Source: Ectothiorhodospiraceae bacterium
GTDB lineage: Bacteria; Pseudomonadota; Gammaproteobacteria; Nitrococcales; Aquisalimonadaceae
Length of the DNA stretch: 59,927 nucleotides
NCBI GenBank assembly: GCA_003565775.1
Contig: PXAT01000186.1
Location: forward strand, 1-59,927
Direction: 5' to 3'
Part shown: positions 27,236-36,376 of the stretch, piece by piece
Numbering within the stretch: position 1 is the first letter of the stretch
How the letters are laid out: every line of letters starts with the position of its first letter
Position numbers and translations under genes: made by a program
The notes under the pieces: generated by a model
What the model was told of the DNA's origin: nothing
Databases searched by the model: none
What the model saw: the letters and a program-made list of their open reading frames with translations, nothing else

Positions 27236-28369
27236 TTAGTCGTCGTTGCCATCCTCTTCGTCGTCTTCCTCGTCTTCATCCTCGCCGGCATCAACCGGTT
27301 CGGCATCATCCGGGAAATCGACACGGGTGCGTTCACCAGCCACAACCGGCACAGAGCCGTTAACAAAGGCGAAAGGTATTTCGTCGTCCTCGTTGGGATC
27401 ATCCTGATCGGCATCAAAGGTCAATGCGACGGTATAGGTGCCCGGAGCAAGGAAACCGGCGTTATAGCTATAGCGCCACTCTTCGTTGCCCTCCTCGTCC
27501 TCGGTAATCTGCAACCGCACATTCGACGTTGTTACGGGATTTCCGGGGGCCTCAATGTCATCGCCATCTTCGACCGCCTCTATGAACACGGGCAGGAGCG
27601 GCTGGTCTTCGCCATCGTAGACATAAACGGCCAGGCCCGGACACGCGAAATAGCCAGCCTCGTCCTCGTGGTGCATGCACTGTCCGTTATCAATCAGAGA
27701 CTCGTCGACCTCGCCAAAGATCACGCCCACATCTGCATTCTCGATGATTCGCAGACCCGTTCGGCGCATGCGGTGAAAACCATCGAACCGGGGACCGGTT
27801 CCTTCGGTAATCAGCTTTCTGAGATCGAAGTCGACCGTCAAGCCTACAAAACCGTCAGCCGGTATCGTAAAACCACCTTGTGTCTGGACACCGGCCTGAG
27901 CACCGCCCGGGATAACAAGCTGTTCCCGCAACGGCTCGCCGCTGCCCCGGGTATCGGGACGGAATTCGATGAATGACGTCGTTACCAGCCGGCTTTGTCC
28001 CGGACTGGCCGACGGGTCTGCCTCCACCTTGAAGCGAATCCATTGATAATCCCCGGCTGGAATCTCCTCGTCCTCAAACAGCAAGAAACTGTCCTCGCCC
28101 TGCAAGGCGAGCAGATCGATTTCCTGGATCTCATCAAAGGTGATAACCACGTCGTCGCCGCCACTGCGGCTCAATTCCACCTCTGTGAACTTGAGTACAA
28201 CCTTGCTCGCGTCATTCACCGGCGCATCGGTCACAGCCAGACTCATCTGCCCGGTGTCACCGCCGCCGCTACTGCTACTCCCACCACTGCTACCGCTGTT
28301 GCAGGCCAAAAGGCCTGCGGTTGCCGCCACCAGACCAAGCTGCCAGATTCGTTTTCCGGTAATCGTCAT
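27236..28369 (-). CDS. DUF4382 domain lipoprotein with acidic tail
   Basis: A 377-residue protein with lipobox LLAC at about residues 20-23 and a Ser/Gly linker. The DUF4382 core runs SLAVTDAPVNDASKVVLKFTEVELSRSGGDD through DLLALQGEDSFLLFEDEEIPAGDYQWIRF. It ends in an extreme acidic run of Asp/Glu (last 20 residues). DUF4382 proteins are surface or periplasmic and uncharacterised. The acidic tail could bind calcium or other cations. The ATG at 28369 is used instead of TTG at 28375. It is followed after 83 bases by its paralogue. Confidence 0.8.
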   Translation of the reverse strand: MTITGKRIWQLGLVAATAGLLACNSGSSGGSSSSGGGDTGQMSLAVTDAPVNDASKVVLKFTEVELSRSGGDDVVITFDEIQEIDLLALQGEDSFLLFEDEEIPAGDYQWIRFKVEADPSASPGQSRLVTTSFIEFRPDTRGSGEPLREQLVIPGGAQAGVQTQGGFTIPADGFVGLTVDFDLRKLITEGTGPRFDGFHRMRRTGLRIIENADVGVIFGEVDESLIDNGQCMHHEDEAGYFACPGLAVYVYDGEDQPLLPVFIEAVEDGDDIEAPGNPVTTSNVRLQITEDEEGNEEWRYSYNAGFLAPGTYTVALTFDADQDDPNEDDEIPFAFVNGSVPVVAGERTRVDFPDDAEPVDAGEDEDEEDDEEDGNDD

Positions 28370-28555
28370 GGTCAATGCCCCACTTGTTTTTTAAGACGCA
28401 GCAGAACCCTGTTGCCACGTTCGCAACCCGAGTCTAAACCAGCCCCTTGCACGGTATGGAGTCTGAATGTGACGACAGTGACGCCACATGGTGACGCGGA
28501 CGACAGGCGCTGTGCCATCCGACAATTTTTCGACGAAACGCCTTGCGAATAACCG

Positions 28556-29839
28556 TCAGGACGCCGCAGTCAGCGCCTGATCGATGTCCCAGAGAATGTC
28601 TTCCAGGGTTTCAATACCGATGGACAGGCGGACCATGTCCGGGCTGACGCCGGCGGCCTGCTGCTGCTTGTCATTGAGCTGGCGGTGGGTGGTGCTGGCG
28701 GGATGAATGACCAGACTGCGCGCATCGCCGACATTGGCCAGGTGGCTCAGGAACTGGCAGTTCTCGATGAAGCGCACGCCGGCCTCGTGGCCGCCGTGGA
28801 TGCCGAAGGTGAACACCGAACCGGCGCCGCGCGGCAGATACTTCCTCGCCAGCGCATGATAGGGGCTGTCCGGCAGATCGGCGTAATTCACCCAGGAGAC
28901 TTTCGGATGGGATTCGAGGAAGCGGGCGACGCCCAGGGCATTCTCGCAATGGCGCTCCATGCGCAGCGGCAGCGTCTCGATACCCTGCAGCAGCAGCCAG
29001 GCATTCATCGGCGACAGGCTGGGGCCGAGGGTGCGCAGCGTCTCCACCCGCGCCTTGGTGATGAAGGCGAAGTCGCCGAAGGTCTCGTAGAAGCGGATGC
29101 CGTGATAGCCCTCCGACGGCTCCAGCATCTCCGGGAAGTTGCCGTTGTCCCAGGGAAATGTCCCGGATTCCACGATCACGCCACCCAGGGTGGTGCCATG
29201 GCCGCCGAGATACTTGGTCGCGGAATGCACGACGATATCGGCACCATGCTCGATCGGCCGGCACAGATGCGGGCTCGCCAGCGTGTTGTCGATGATCAGC
29301 GGCAGACCGGCCTCGTGCGCCACCTGGGCGATGGCCTCGATATCCGGCACATTGCCCAGCGGGTTGCCGATGGTCTCGGCATACAGGCAGCGGGTGTTCT
29401 CGGTAATCGCGGCGCGGAAGTTTTGCGGATCCTCCGGATCGACAAAGCGGGTCTCGATGCCCATGCGCCGGAAGGTCACGTTCATCTGGCTGTAGGTGCC
29501 GCCGTAGAGCGTGCGTGCAGCGACGATCTCGTCACCGTGACGGCATAAGGTCAGCAGCGCGGTCATCTGCGCCGCCATGCCGGATGCTACGGCCAGCCCG
29601 GCGCGGCCGCCCTCCAGCGCCGCGACGCGCTCTTCCAGCACCGCCGTGGTGGGGTTGGTCATGCGCCCGTAGATATTGCCGAAGGTCTGCAGATTGAACA
29701 GGCTCGCCGCGTGATCGGGGCTGTCGAACACGAACGAGGTGGTCTGGTAGATCGGCACGGCACGCGAACCGGTGGCTGCATCCGGGATCTGCCCGGCGTG
29801 CAGACAAAGGGTTTCGATGCCGAATTCGCGGTCAGCCAT
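28556..29839 (-). CDS. metY: O-acetylhomoserine aminocarboxypropyltransferase (MetY-like)
   Basis: A 427-residue PLP enzyme of the Cys/Met metabolism family. Family features are the N-terminal ETLCLHAGQIPDAATGSRAVPIYQTTSF, the PLP lysine in VHSATKYLGGHGTTLGG, and the C-terminal HPASTTHRQL and VRLSIGIETLEDI. It forms homocysteine or methionine precursors from O-acetylhomoserine and sulfide or methanethiol. It is last in a minus operon behind a CoA-binding protein and an aminotransferase. Confidence 0.93.
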   Translation of the reverse strand: MADREFGIETLCLHAGQIPDAATGSRAVPIYQTTSFVFDSPDHAASLFNLQTFGNIYGRMTNPTTAVLEERVAALEGGRAGLAVASGMAAQMTALLTLCRHGDEIVAARTLYGGTYSQMNVTFRRMGIETRFVDPEDPQNFRAAITENTRCLYAETIGNPLGNVPDIEAIAQVAHEAGLPLIIDNTLASPHLCRPIEHGADIVVHSATKYLGGHGTTLGGVIVESGTFPWDNGNFPEMLEPSEGYHGIRFYETFGDFAFITKARVETLRTLGPSLSPMNAWLLLQGIETLPLRMERHCENALGVARFLESHPKVSWVNYADLPDSPYHALARKYLPRGAGSVFTFGIHGGHEAGVRFIENCQFLSHLANVGDARSLVIHPASTTHRQLNDKQQQAAGVSPDMVRLSIGIETLEDILWDIDQALTAAS

Positions 29840-29869
29840 GAAGCGTCCAGTCCGTTTCTTGTCGGGGTG

Positions 29870-30361
29870 TCAGAGAGGGCGTCGCGCGGAAATCACGCCG
29901 GTGTTCACGCCCATCCAGTTGAGGCCGCCGAACAGCCGGGCGTGCTCGATCTTGACGCAGCGATCCATCACCACCTGCAGGCCTAGCACCTCGGCCCGGC
30001 GCGCTGCCGCGTCGTTCACCACACCGAGTTGCAGCCAGAAGGTCCGGGCGCCGATAGCGGCGGCCTGCTCCACCAGCGCCGGCGCCTCCTCCGCCCGGCG
30101 GAACACATCCACCATGTCCACCGGCTCGGGAATGCTGGCCAGATCCGGATAGCAGCGCTCGCCGAGCACCTCGTCGTAGCCCGGGTTCACCGGAATGATG
30201 CGGTAGCCGTGATCCTGCATGTACTTGGCGGCAAAGTAGCTGGGGCGGTACCAGTTGGCGGACAGCCCTACCACCGCGAGTGTGCGGGTCTGCTGCAGGA
30301 TGTGTCGCAGGGTGCTGATGTCGTCGCGCGCCACACCTAGAACCGCTGCTTCGCCATCCAC
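29870..30361 (-). CDS. CoA-binding protein (YccU-type)
   Basis: A 163-residue Rossmann-like protein with TLAVVGLSANWYRPSYFAAKYMQDHGYRIIPVNPG, the CoA-binding domain signature, and the C-terminal VMDRCVKIEHARLFGG motif. Such proteins are frequently encoded beside O-acetylhomoserine sulfhydrylase genes. A role in that pathway is inferred from context only. The start lies 25 bases inside the aminotransferase gene. Confidence 0.88.
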   Translation of the reverse strand: MDGEAAVLGVARDDISTLRHILQQTRTLAVVGLSANWYRPSYFAAKYMQDHGYRIIPVNPGYDEVLGERCYPDLASIPEPVDMVDVFRRAEEAPALVEQAAAIGARTFWLQLGVVNDAAARRAEVLGLQVVMDRCVKIEHARLFGGLNWMGVNTGVISARRPL

Positions 30362-31548
30362 GGGATGATGCGATCGAAGGCTTCCTCGATCTTGTCCATC
30401 GACGTGGAGTAACTGATGCGCAGGGAGTTGATGCAGGATTCGCCGAAGGCATCCCCCGGTACCGTGCAGACGCCGGTCTCGCGCAGCATGTTCAGTGCCA
30501 CGGTGTTCGCGTTCACGTGTTCCGGCAGCGACGGGAACATGTAGAACGCGCCCTGGGGCCAGTAGCCGGTCATGTGTGGCGTATCGGCGATCAGTTGCAC
30601 CAGGCGGTCACGCCGCGCGGCATAGTCCGAGACCATGTCGGTGATACACGTCCGGTCGCCCTTCAGCGCGGCCACACCCGCCCATTGCGCCGGTGTATTC
30701 GCCACCGTGGTGGTGAACATGTGATACCGGCGCAGCTTCTTGATCGCACCCTGGCTGGAGATGATCCAGCCGATGCGCAGGCCCGCCATGCTGAAGGTCT
30801 TGGAGAAACTGGACACCACCATGATGTTATCCAGATCCACGGCATGCCGGAGCACGCTCGGGTACTCCATGTCATCCAGGATCAGATGATCGTAGACTTC
30901 GTCACTGAAAACGTAGATCCCCCGGTAGGCACACTCCTCACAGATGGCCTCGATGGTTTCCCGCGGGTAGATCGTGCCGGTGGGGTTGCTCGGCGAGTTG
31001 AGCACCACGCCGTAGGTATTCGGACCCATGGCGTCGATGACTTCCTGCGGATCAAGCTGATGGCCGGCTTCGGCGCGGGTCGGGACGTACTTCACCTCGC
31101 CACCATTGAGCCGGATCAGCGGCGCATACAGCAGGAACGTCGGATCGGAGACGATGAATTCCCGCCCCGGCGCCGAGGTGGCAGTCAGAGCCAGATACAT
31201 GGCCTCGGTAGCGCCGGTGGTGACCAGAATATTGTCTTCGGTGATGGTCCGGCCGTTGCGTTCCGAATAATAGTCGGCGAGGGCCGTGAGCAGTTCCGGC
31301 AGCCCGGCATCCATGGTGTAGCCGGTGTGCCCGGCGCGCAGAGCATCGATATGCGCCTGCACGATGTGGTCGGGGGTCGGAAAGTTCGGCTGGCCGATGG
31401 ACAGATGAATGACATCTTCCATCTCCGCCGCCATGTTCACCATGCGCCGGATACCGGCAACCGGGATGGCGCGAAGCGACGGACTCCAGGTCGCGTCCTC
31501 GATATCCTCGACCTCCGCCAGATCGGTTTCGACCGGATTCACAACCAT
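30337..31548 (-). CDS. Pyridoxal-phosphate aminotransferase, class I/II
   Basis: A 403-residue enzyme with IHLSIGQPNFPTPDHI, the NSPSNPTGTIYPRETIEAI segment, the YVFSDEVYDHL strand and the PLP-binding Lys in VSSFSKTFSMAGLRIGW. The fold-type I core is clear but the amino donor cannot be fixed. The ATG at 31548 follows GGGAG at good spacing. Longer in-frame starts run into the divergent promoter. It is first gene of the metY operon. Confidence 0.9.
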   Translation of the reverse strand: MVVNPVETDLAEVEDIEDATWSPSLRAIPVAGIRRMVNMAAEMEDVIHLSIGQPNFPTPDHIVQAHIDALRAGHTGYTMDAGLPELLTALADYYSERNGRTITEDNILVTTGATEAMYLALTATSAPGREFIVSDPTFLLYAPLIRLNGGEVKYVPTRAEAGHQLDPQEVIDAMGPNTYGVVLNSPSNPTGTIYPRETIEAICEECAYRGIYVFSDEVYDHLILDDMEYPSVLRHAVDLDNIMVVSSFSKTFSMAGLRIGWIISSQGAIKKLRRYHMFTTTVANTPAQWAGVAALKGDRTCITDMVSDYAARRDRLVQLIADTPHMTGYWPQGAFYMFPSLPEHVNANTVALNMLRETGVCTVPGDAFGESCINSLRISYSTSMDKIEEAFDRIIPWMAKQRF

Positions 31549-31567
31549 TTCACAACTCCCGAAAACG

Positions 31568-31609
31568 ACGCCGCAGCAACAGACTTCCAGTCGACTATGT
31601 CTGCGGCGT
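31568..31609. promoter_or_regulatory. Inverted repeat in the divergent promoter
   Basis: ACGCCGCAG (31568-31576) and CTGCGGCGT (31601-31609) form perfect 9-base arms around 24 bases, 20 bases upstream of the aminotransferase ATG. It may be an operator or a leader hairpin. No regulator gene is nearby to match it. Confidence 0.4.
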
Positions 31610-31776
31610 GAGTAGCGGTCAAGCGGCACATGATGCCTGCATTTTCTCGCACCATGATGGGCCGTCCGGCAACGAAAACGCCCCGTCCCGGCACATCTTT
31701 CACCGCTTGTTGACGCTGCTCGCCGCGGCTCTGTAACTTCACCGGTCGGACAGCCGCGCAGGCATGGGGGAAGCGG

Positions 31777-32751
31777 ATGCAGGACCAACCGCAGATTGCG
31801 ATCGTCACGGCACAGGATGAAGGCTGGCCGCCGGGGCTGGAATCGCTTTCCGGATCCGCCGAATTGTTGCTGGCCAACGACCGCGCCAGCCTCACCGATG
31901 CGCTGGCCCGCGCCGACATCCTGATGGTCACCGATTTCCGCACCGACCTGCTTGCGGACTGCTGGCCCGCCGAGCACCGCATCCAGTGGATTCACGCCAC
32001 CAGCGCCGGCGTCGACGCGCTGATGATCCCGCCGATTCGCGACAGCGACATTCCGGTCACCAACGCCCGCGGCATCTTCGATCGACCCATCGCCGAGTTC
32101 GTGCTGGGGCTGATTCTCTGCTTTGCCAAGGACTTCCCGGGATCACTGCACTATCAGGCGCAACGGGAGTGGGTCCATCGCGAGACGGAGCGCATCGCCG
32201 GCAAGCGCGTGCTGATCGTCGGCGCCGGGTCGATCGGTCGGCAAATCGGTCGCCTGCTGGGCGCAGCCGGACTGGAGATCACCGCCCTCTCCCGCTCGGC
32301 CCGCGACAACGATCCGGACTTCGGCCGCGTGCATGCCGCGGGGGATCTGGCCGAGTTGCTGCCGACTGCGGACTACGTCGTGGTCGCGGCGCCGCTGACA
32401 CCGGACACCGAAGGCCTTTTCGATGCTGCGGCCTTCGCCCGCATGCAGCCGTCCGCTCGCTTCATCAATATCGGTCGCGGCCCGATCGTGCGCACCGGCG
32501 ATCTGGTGCAGGCCTTGCAGGAAGGCCGCATCGCCGGGGCCGGCCTGGACGTCTTCGAACAGGAGCCGCTGCCCGCCAATAACCCGCTATGGACCATGCC
32601 GAACGCCATCCTGTCGGCGCACATGGCCGGCGACGTGGTGGGGTGGAAAGATGCACTGAGTGAGCAGTTCATCGCCAATTTCCGGCGCTGGAAGGCCGGC
32701 GAAACGCTGCAGAATCTGGTGGACAAGGAGCGCGGATACGCCGCGCGCTGA
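31777..32751 (+). CDS. D-2-hydroxyacid dehydrogenase
   Basis: A 324-residue NAD-dependent dehydrogenase with GAGSIGRQIGRLLGAAG in the nucleotide domain, INIGRGPIVRTGDL carrying the catalytic Arg region, LDVFEQEPLP with the Glu, and SAHMAGDVV with the catalytic His. It reduces 2-ketoacids or oxidises D-2-hydroxyacids. The following amidase and semialdehyde dehydrogenase genes suggest a small catabolic operon, but the substrate is not evident. Confidence 0.9.
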   Translation: MQDQPQIAIVTAQDEGWPPGLESLSGSAELLLANDRASLTDALARADILMVTDFRTDLLADCWPAEHRIQWIHATSAGVDALMIPPIRDSDIPVTNARGIFDRPIAEFVLGLILCFAKDFPGSLHYQAQREWVHRETERIAGKRVLIVGAGSIGRQIGRLLGAAGLEITALSRSARDNDPDFGRVHAAGDLAELLPTADYVVVAAPLTPDTEGLFDAAAFARMQPSARFINIGRGPIVRTGDLVQALQEGRIAGAGLDVFEQEPLPANNPLWTMPNAILSAHMAGDVVGWKDALSEQFIANFRRWKAGETLQNLVDKERGYAAR

Positions 32752-32767
32752 CAGGAGAAGGAACGGG

Positions 32768-34192
32768 ATGAACGGGAAGACTCAGATTGCGGACATGACC
32801 GCCATGGAAATGCTGCGCGGCTTCCGCCGCAGGGACCTGTCGCCGGTGGAAGCCGCGAAGGCCTGCCTGGAGCGAATCGAACGTTACAACCCGGTGGTCA
32901 ACGCCTTCTGTCTGGTGGACCCGGATACGACACTGCAGGCGGCGCGGGAATCCGAGGCGCGCTGGCACAGGGGCGAGCCCCTGGGCCGGGTCGACGGCGT
33001 ACCGACCGCGATCAAGGACGTGTTCATGACCCGGGGCTGGTACAACCGCAAGGCGTCCCACGTGATCTCCGACGATCCGATGACCGAGGACGCGCCCGCG
33101 ATTGCCGCACTGCGTCGCGAGGGCTTCGTGCCCATGGGCAAGGTCACCACACCCGAGTTCGGCTGGAAAGGCATCACCGACAGCCCGCTCTGCGGCATCA
33201 CCCGCAACCCCTGGGATCCGGACAAGACGCCGGGCGGTTCCAGTGGCGGCAGTTCGGCCGCGGTCGCCCTGGGCATGGCACCGCTGTCGCTGGGCACCGA
33301 TGCCGGCGGCTCGATCCGTATTCCAGCCGGCTTTACCGGCATCTTCGGCCACAAGCCGACTCAGGGCCGCTGCCCGATCTGGCCACAGAGCCCGTTCGGT
33401 GCCCTGGCCCATCCCGGGCCGATGACCTGGACCGTGGAAGACAGCGCGCTGCTGCTGAACCTGATGGCGAGCCCGGATCCCCACGACACCACACTGCCGC
33501 CCACCGACGAGGATTTCCTGGTCGGCCTCAATCGGGGCGTGCGCGGGCTGCGTATCGCCTACAGCCCGGACTACGGCTATGCCCGGGTCGATCCGGAAGT
33601 TGCTGCCGCCGTGAAGGCCGCGGTGGAGGCCTTCGAGGAACTGGGCGCGATCGTCGAGGAAGTGGACCCGGGCTTCAGCGATCCGCTGGAGTCCTTCAAC
33701 ATCCTGTTCTACGGCGGCGCGGCCAATGCCATGCGCGACCTGGACGCGGAACAGCGCAAGCAGATGGATCCGGGCCTGGTGGAAGTCGCCACCTGGGCGG
33801 AGAAACTCAGTCTGCTGGACTATCTCGGCGCCCAGAATGAACGCGCCGCGCTGATCGAACGCATGAACCTGTTCCACAACCGGTATGACCTGCTACTGAA
33901 CCCGGCCCTGCCGATCCCGGCATTCAAGGCCGGCCAGGAAGTCCCGGAGGACTGGCACAACCCGCGCTGGCCCACCTGGACGCCGTTCACCTACCCGTTC
34001 AACATGACCGGGCAACCCAGCGCTTCGGTACCCTGCGGGTTCACCAGAGCGGGCTTGCCCATCGGTCTGCAGATCACCGGTGGCCGCCATCAGGACGCCC
34101 TGGTGCTGCGAGCATCCCACGCCTATCAGAGCGTGCGCCCGTTGACCGACCGGCGCCCCGCGCCCGCAACCGATGGCGCCAGCGCCCGGTGA
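32768..34192 (+). CDS. Amidase signature family hydrolase
   Basis: A 474-residue enzyme with the Ser-cisSer-Lys triad: Lys in PTAIKDVFMTRG (about residue 82), the glycine/serine loop TPGGSSGGSSAAVALGM, and the nucleophile Ser in GTDAGGSIRIPAGFTG. It hydrolyses an amide of unknown identity. The ATG at 32768 follows AGGAGAAGG. It lies between a D-2-hydroxyacid dehydrogenase and a semialdehyde dehydrogenase in one operon. Confidence 0.93.
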   Translation: MNGKTQIADMTAMEMLRGFRRRDLSPVEAAKACLERIERYNPVVNAFCLVDPDTTLQAARESEARWHRGEPLGRVDGVPTAIKDVFMTRGWYNRKASHVISDDPMTEDAPAIAALRREGFVPMGKVTTPEFGWKGITDSPLCGITRNPWDPDKTPGGSSGGSSAAVALGMAPLSLGTDAGGSIRIPAGFTGIFGHKPTQGRCPIWPQSPFGALAHPGPMTWTVEDSALLLNLMASPDPHDTTLPPTDEDFLVGLNRGVRGLRIAYSPDYGYARVDPEVAAAVKAAVEAFEELGAIVEEVDPGFSDPLESFNILFYGGAANAMRDLDAEQRKQMDPGLVEVATWAEKLSLLDYLGAQNERAALIERMNLFHNRYDLLLNPALPIPAFKAGQEVPEDWHNPRWPTWTPFTYPFNMTGQPSASVPCGFTRAGLPIGLQITGGRHQDALVLRASHAYQSVRPLTDRRPAPATDGASAR

Positions 34193-34232
34193 CACCCCTT
34201 ACTCCGTCACGCGATACCCGAGGACATGCCCG

Positions 34233-35684
34233 ATGATTGAATCCCCGCTCCTGCCGCAAATCCAGGGCTACATCAACGGTCGCTGGACCGGTGCCGACGG
34301 CGAACGCACGGTGTCGGTACACAATCCGGTCAATGGCGATGTCCTGGCCGAGATCCCCAACATGAGCGCGGACCAGACCGCCGAGGCGGTGTCCGCAGCG
34401 CGCGCGGCGCTGGCCGAACCGGCGAGCCTCGAGCAGCGTCGGCAGTGGCTGGAGGCCATCGCCAGGGCGCTGGTAGACAACAAGGAAGAGATGGGTCGCA
34501 TCCTGACCCTGGAACACGGCAAACCGTGGAAGGAAGGCCAGGGTGAAGTGGAGTATGCCGCCGGTTTCTTCAGTTTCGCGGCGAAGAACCTGGATGCGCT
34601 CAAATCCCATGCCCTGAGCGAACGGCCGCGCGGCTGCAGCTGGACCATCCATTACCGACCTGCCGGCGTGGTCGGCCTGGTCACACCGTGGAACTTCCCG
34701 GCCGGGATGATCGCGAAGAAGCTGTCGTCGGCCATCGCCGCCGACTGCCCCAGCGTGATCAAGCCCTCCAGCAAGACGCCGCTGACCATGATCGCGCTGT
34801 TCACGTTGCTGGACCAGTCGGTGGGCCTGCCGAAAGGTCTGGTCAATCTGGTCATGGGCTCTGCCGGCCCCATCGGTGACACCCTGCTGCACCATCCGGA
34901 CGTGCGCGTGGTCAGCTTTACCGGCTCCACCGAAGTGGGCAAGGATCTGATCCGTGGCTCCGCCGACCAGGTCAAGAAGCTGTGCCTCGAGCTGGGCGGC
35001 AATGCACCCTTCATCGTGTTCGACGATGCCGACCTGGACACCGCCGCCGATCAGCTGATGGTCAACAAGTTCCGCGGCGGCGGCCAGACCTGTGTCTGTG
35101 CCAACCGCATCCTGGTTCATGACAGCGTGGCCGACGCGTTCGCCGGGAAGGTGGTCGAACGGGTCAGGCGGCTCAAGGTCGGCGACGGCATGCTGCCGGA
35201 CACCGATGTCGGCCCGCTGATCGATCGGGCCGGCTTCGAAAAGGTACGCCGCCATGTCACCGACGCTCTGGCCCAGGGTGCGGAACTGGTCGCCGGCGAG
35301 GTCCCCGAGCCACTGGAACACGACTGGGGCGGTTTCTATCCGCCGACCGTGCTCAAGGGCGCCACCAGCGACATGGCCTGCTGGAAAGAGGAGACCTTCG
35401 GGCCGCTGGTACCGCTGGTCAGCTTCCGCGACGAGCGCGAAGCCATCGAACTGGCCAATCAGACTGAATACGGTCTGGCCAGCTATCTGTTCACCCGTGA
35501 CGAAGAGCGCGCCGATCGCGTGATCCGGCGGCTGGAATTCGCCCATGTCGGCCACAATACCGGCACCGGCCCGGCGCCGGAGGCGCCGTTCGGCGGCATG
35601 AAGCAGTCCGGTTTCGGTCGCGAAGGCGGGATCGAGGGCCTGTTCGAATTCATCGAACCGCAGACCGTGCCGCGCGGCGACTGA
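34233..35684 (+). CDS. NAD(P)-dependent succinate-semialdehyde dehydrogenase-like
   Basis: A 483-residue aldehyde dehydrogenase. The GVVGLVTPWNFPAGMIAKK cofactor segment, LELGGNAPFIVFDDADLD with the catalytic Glu, and GGGQTCVCANRILVHD with the catalytic Cys are all present. The overall similarity is to GabD. The ATG at 34233 with GAGG nine bases upstream is used. It closes the operon. A class III aminotransferase of the GabT type lies 20 kb away and could supply its substrate. Confidence 0.9.
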   Translation: MIESPLLPQIQGYINGRWTGADGERTVSVHNPVNGDVLAEIPNMSADQTAEAVSAARAALAEPASLEQRRQWLEAIARALVDNKEEMGRILTLEHGKPWKEGQGEVEYAAGFFSFAAKNLDALKSHALSERPRGCSWTIHYRPAGVVGLVTPWNFPAGMIAKKLSSAIAADCPSVIKPSSKTPLTMIALFTLLDQSVGLPKGLVNLVMGSAGPIGDTLLHHPDVRVVSFTGSTEVGKDLIRGSADQVKKLCLELGGNAPFIVFDDADLDTAADQLMVNKFRGGGQTCVCANRILVHDSVADAFAGKVVERVRRLKVGDGMLPDTDVGPLIDRAGFEKVRRHVTDALAQGAELVAGEVPEPLEHDWGGFYPPTVLKGATSDMACWKEETFGPLVPLVSFRDEREAIELANQTEYGLASYLFTRDEERADRVIRRLEFAHVGHNTGTGPAPEAPFGGMKQSGFGREGGIEGLFEFIEPQTVPRGD

Positions 35685-35732
35685 CTGGACGAGCAGCTGT
35701 CCGGCCTGCAGGGTGCCAGGAAAGGTGCTCAC

Positions 35733-35775
35733 AGCCTTAACGCAAATGCGAATGACTTGCATTTGCGTTAAGGCT
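35733..35775. promoter_or_regulatory. Perfect 17-base inverted repeat containing a Fur-like box
   Basis: AGCCTTAACGCAAATGC (35733-35749) and its exact reverse complement (35759-35775) flank nine bases. The centre, GCAAATGCGAATGACTTGC, agrees with the 19-base Fur consensus at 11 positions and with the AAATGCGAATGA type common in gammaproteobacteria. There is no T-run, so it is unlikely to terminate the upstream operon. It lies 45 bases before the GTG of the next gene. Confidence 0.6.
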
Positions 35776-35820
35776 CATCTTATTCTCGACGACACGCCAG
35801 TCCAGTCGTCGAGGTCGCCC

Positions 35821-36348
35821 GTGCTCCCCGCAAGAACCGAATTCCAGTATCCGGAAACCACCATGCTGCAGCAGCTTGTGCCGGCAGAAATGCTGCTGGT
35901 GAAGTTGTTGCGGATCTGGCGGCTGGCCCGCACCGGTCGCGTACCGGAGGCGGCGTGGATCAGTGCGCTCCGCGCCTGGGACCTGCCGGACACGCTGAAT
36001 TACCATTTCGACATGCTCTGCCACGCCGTGGTCACCGGGAACCGGCGCCCGCTGGCCGTCTGCGGACTGGGGTGCTGTCAGATTGCCGAGGACGAAGGCC
36101 GCCTGCTGCGGGTCATGGCCATGTTGCAGCATCATCGCCAGGCGGAAGCCGCCACGGCGCTGGATGCCTGGCTTTTCCCGCCGGCCGCGCGGCGGGCGGA
36201 ATCACACATGCAGGCTCTGGCACTGGGCATGAGTCTTGCCGAACTGGTCATCCCGCTGATGCCCATGCAGCTGCTGACGCGGGAGGGATGGACGCCGACC
36301 CACGGCCAGACGCTGATCCGGCTCGCGGCCTCGCCGCTGCGGCATTAG
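35821..36348 (+). CDS. Uncharacterised protein behind a Fur-like box
   Basis: A 175-residue mainly helical protein without signal peptide or clear domain. A cysteine cluster occurs in AVCGLGCCQIAEDEG near residue 90, and single Cys in MLCHAVV. The C-terminal half (ALALGMSLAELVIPLMPMQLL) is hydrophobic but not clearly transmembrane. The GTG at 35821 has GAGG six bases upstream. An ATG at 35863 is possible. The upstream in-frame ATG at 35713 would place the inverted repeat inside the gene and is unlikely. The context suggests iron-responsive expression. I do not recognise the family. Confidence 0.6.
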   Translation: MLPARTEFQYPETTMLQQLVPAEMLLVKLLRIWRLARTGRVPEAAWISALRAWDLPDTLNYHFDMLCHAVVTGNRRPLAVCGLGCCQIAEDEGRLLRVMAMLQHHRQAEAATALDAWLFPPAARRAESHMQALALGMSLAELVIPLMPMQLLTREGWTPTHGQTLIRLAASPLRH

Positions 36349-36376
36349 GCGCGGTTGCCGCCGGGACGCGGACGCT

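Noticed and set aside
28469-28496. Three GTGACG repeats upstream of the DUF4382 gene
   Set aside because: Spacing is irregular (9 and 13 bases) and no matching regulator is known, so I do not call it an operator.
34074-35762. 562-codon open frame on the minus strand
   Set aside because: Antisense to the semialdehyde dehydrogenase, which has intact catalytic Cys and Glu motifs.
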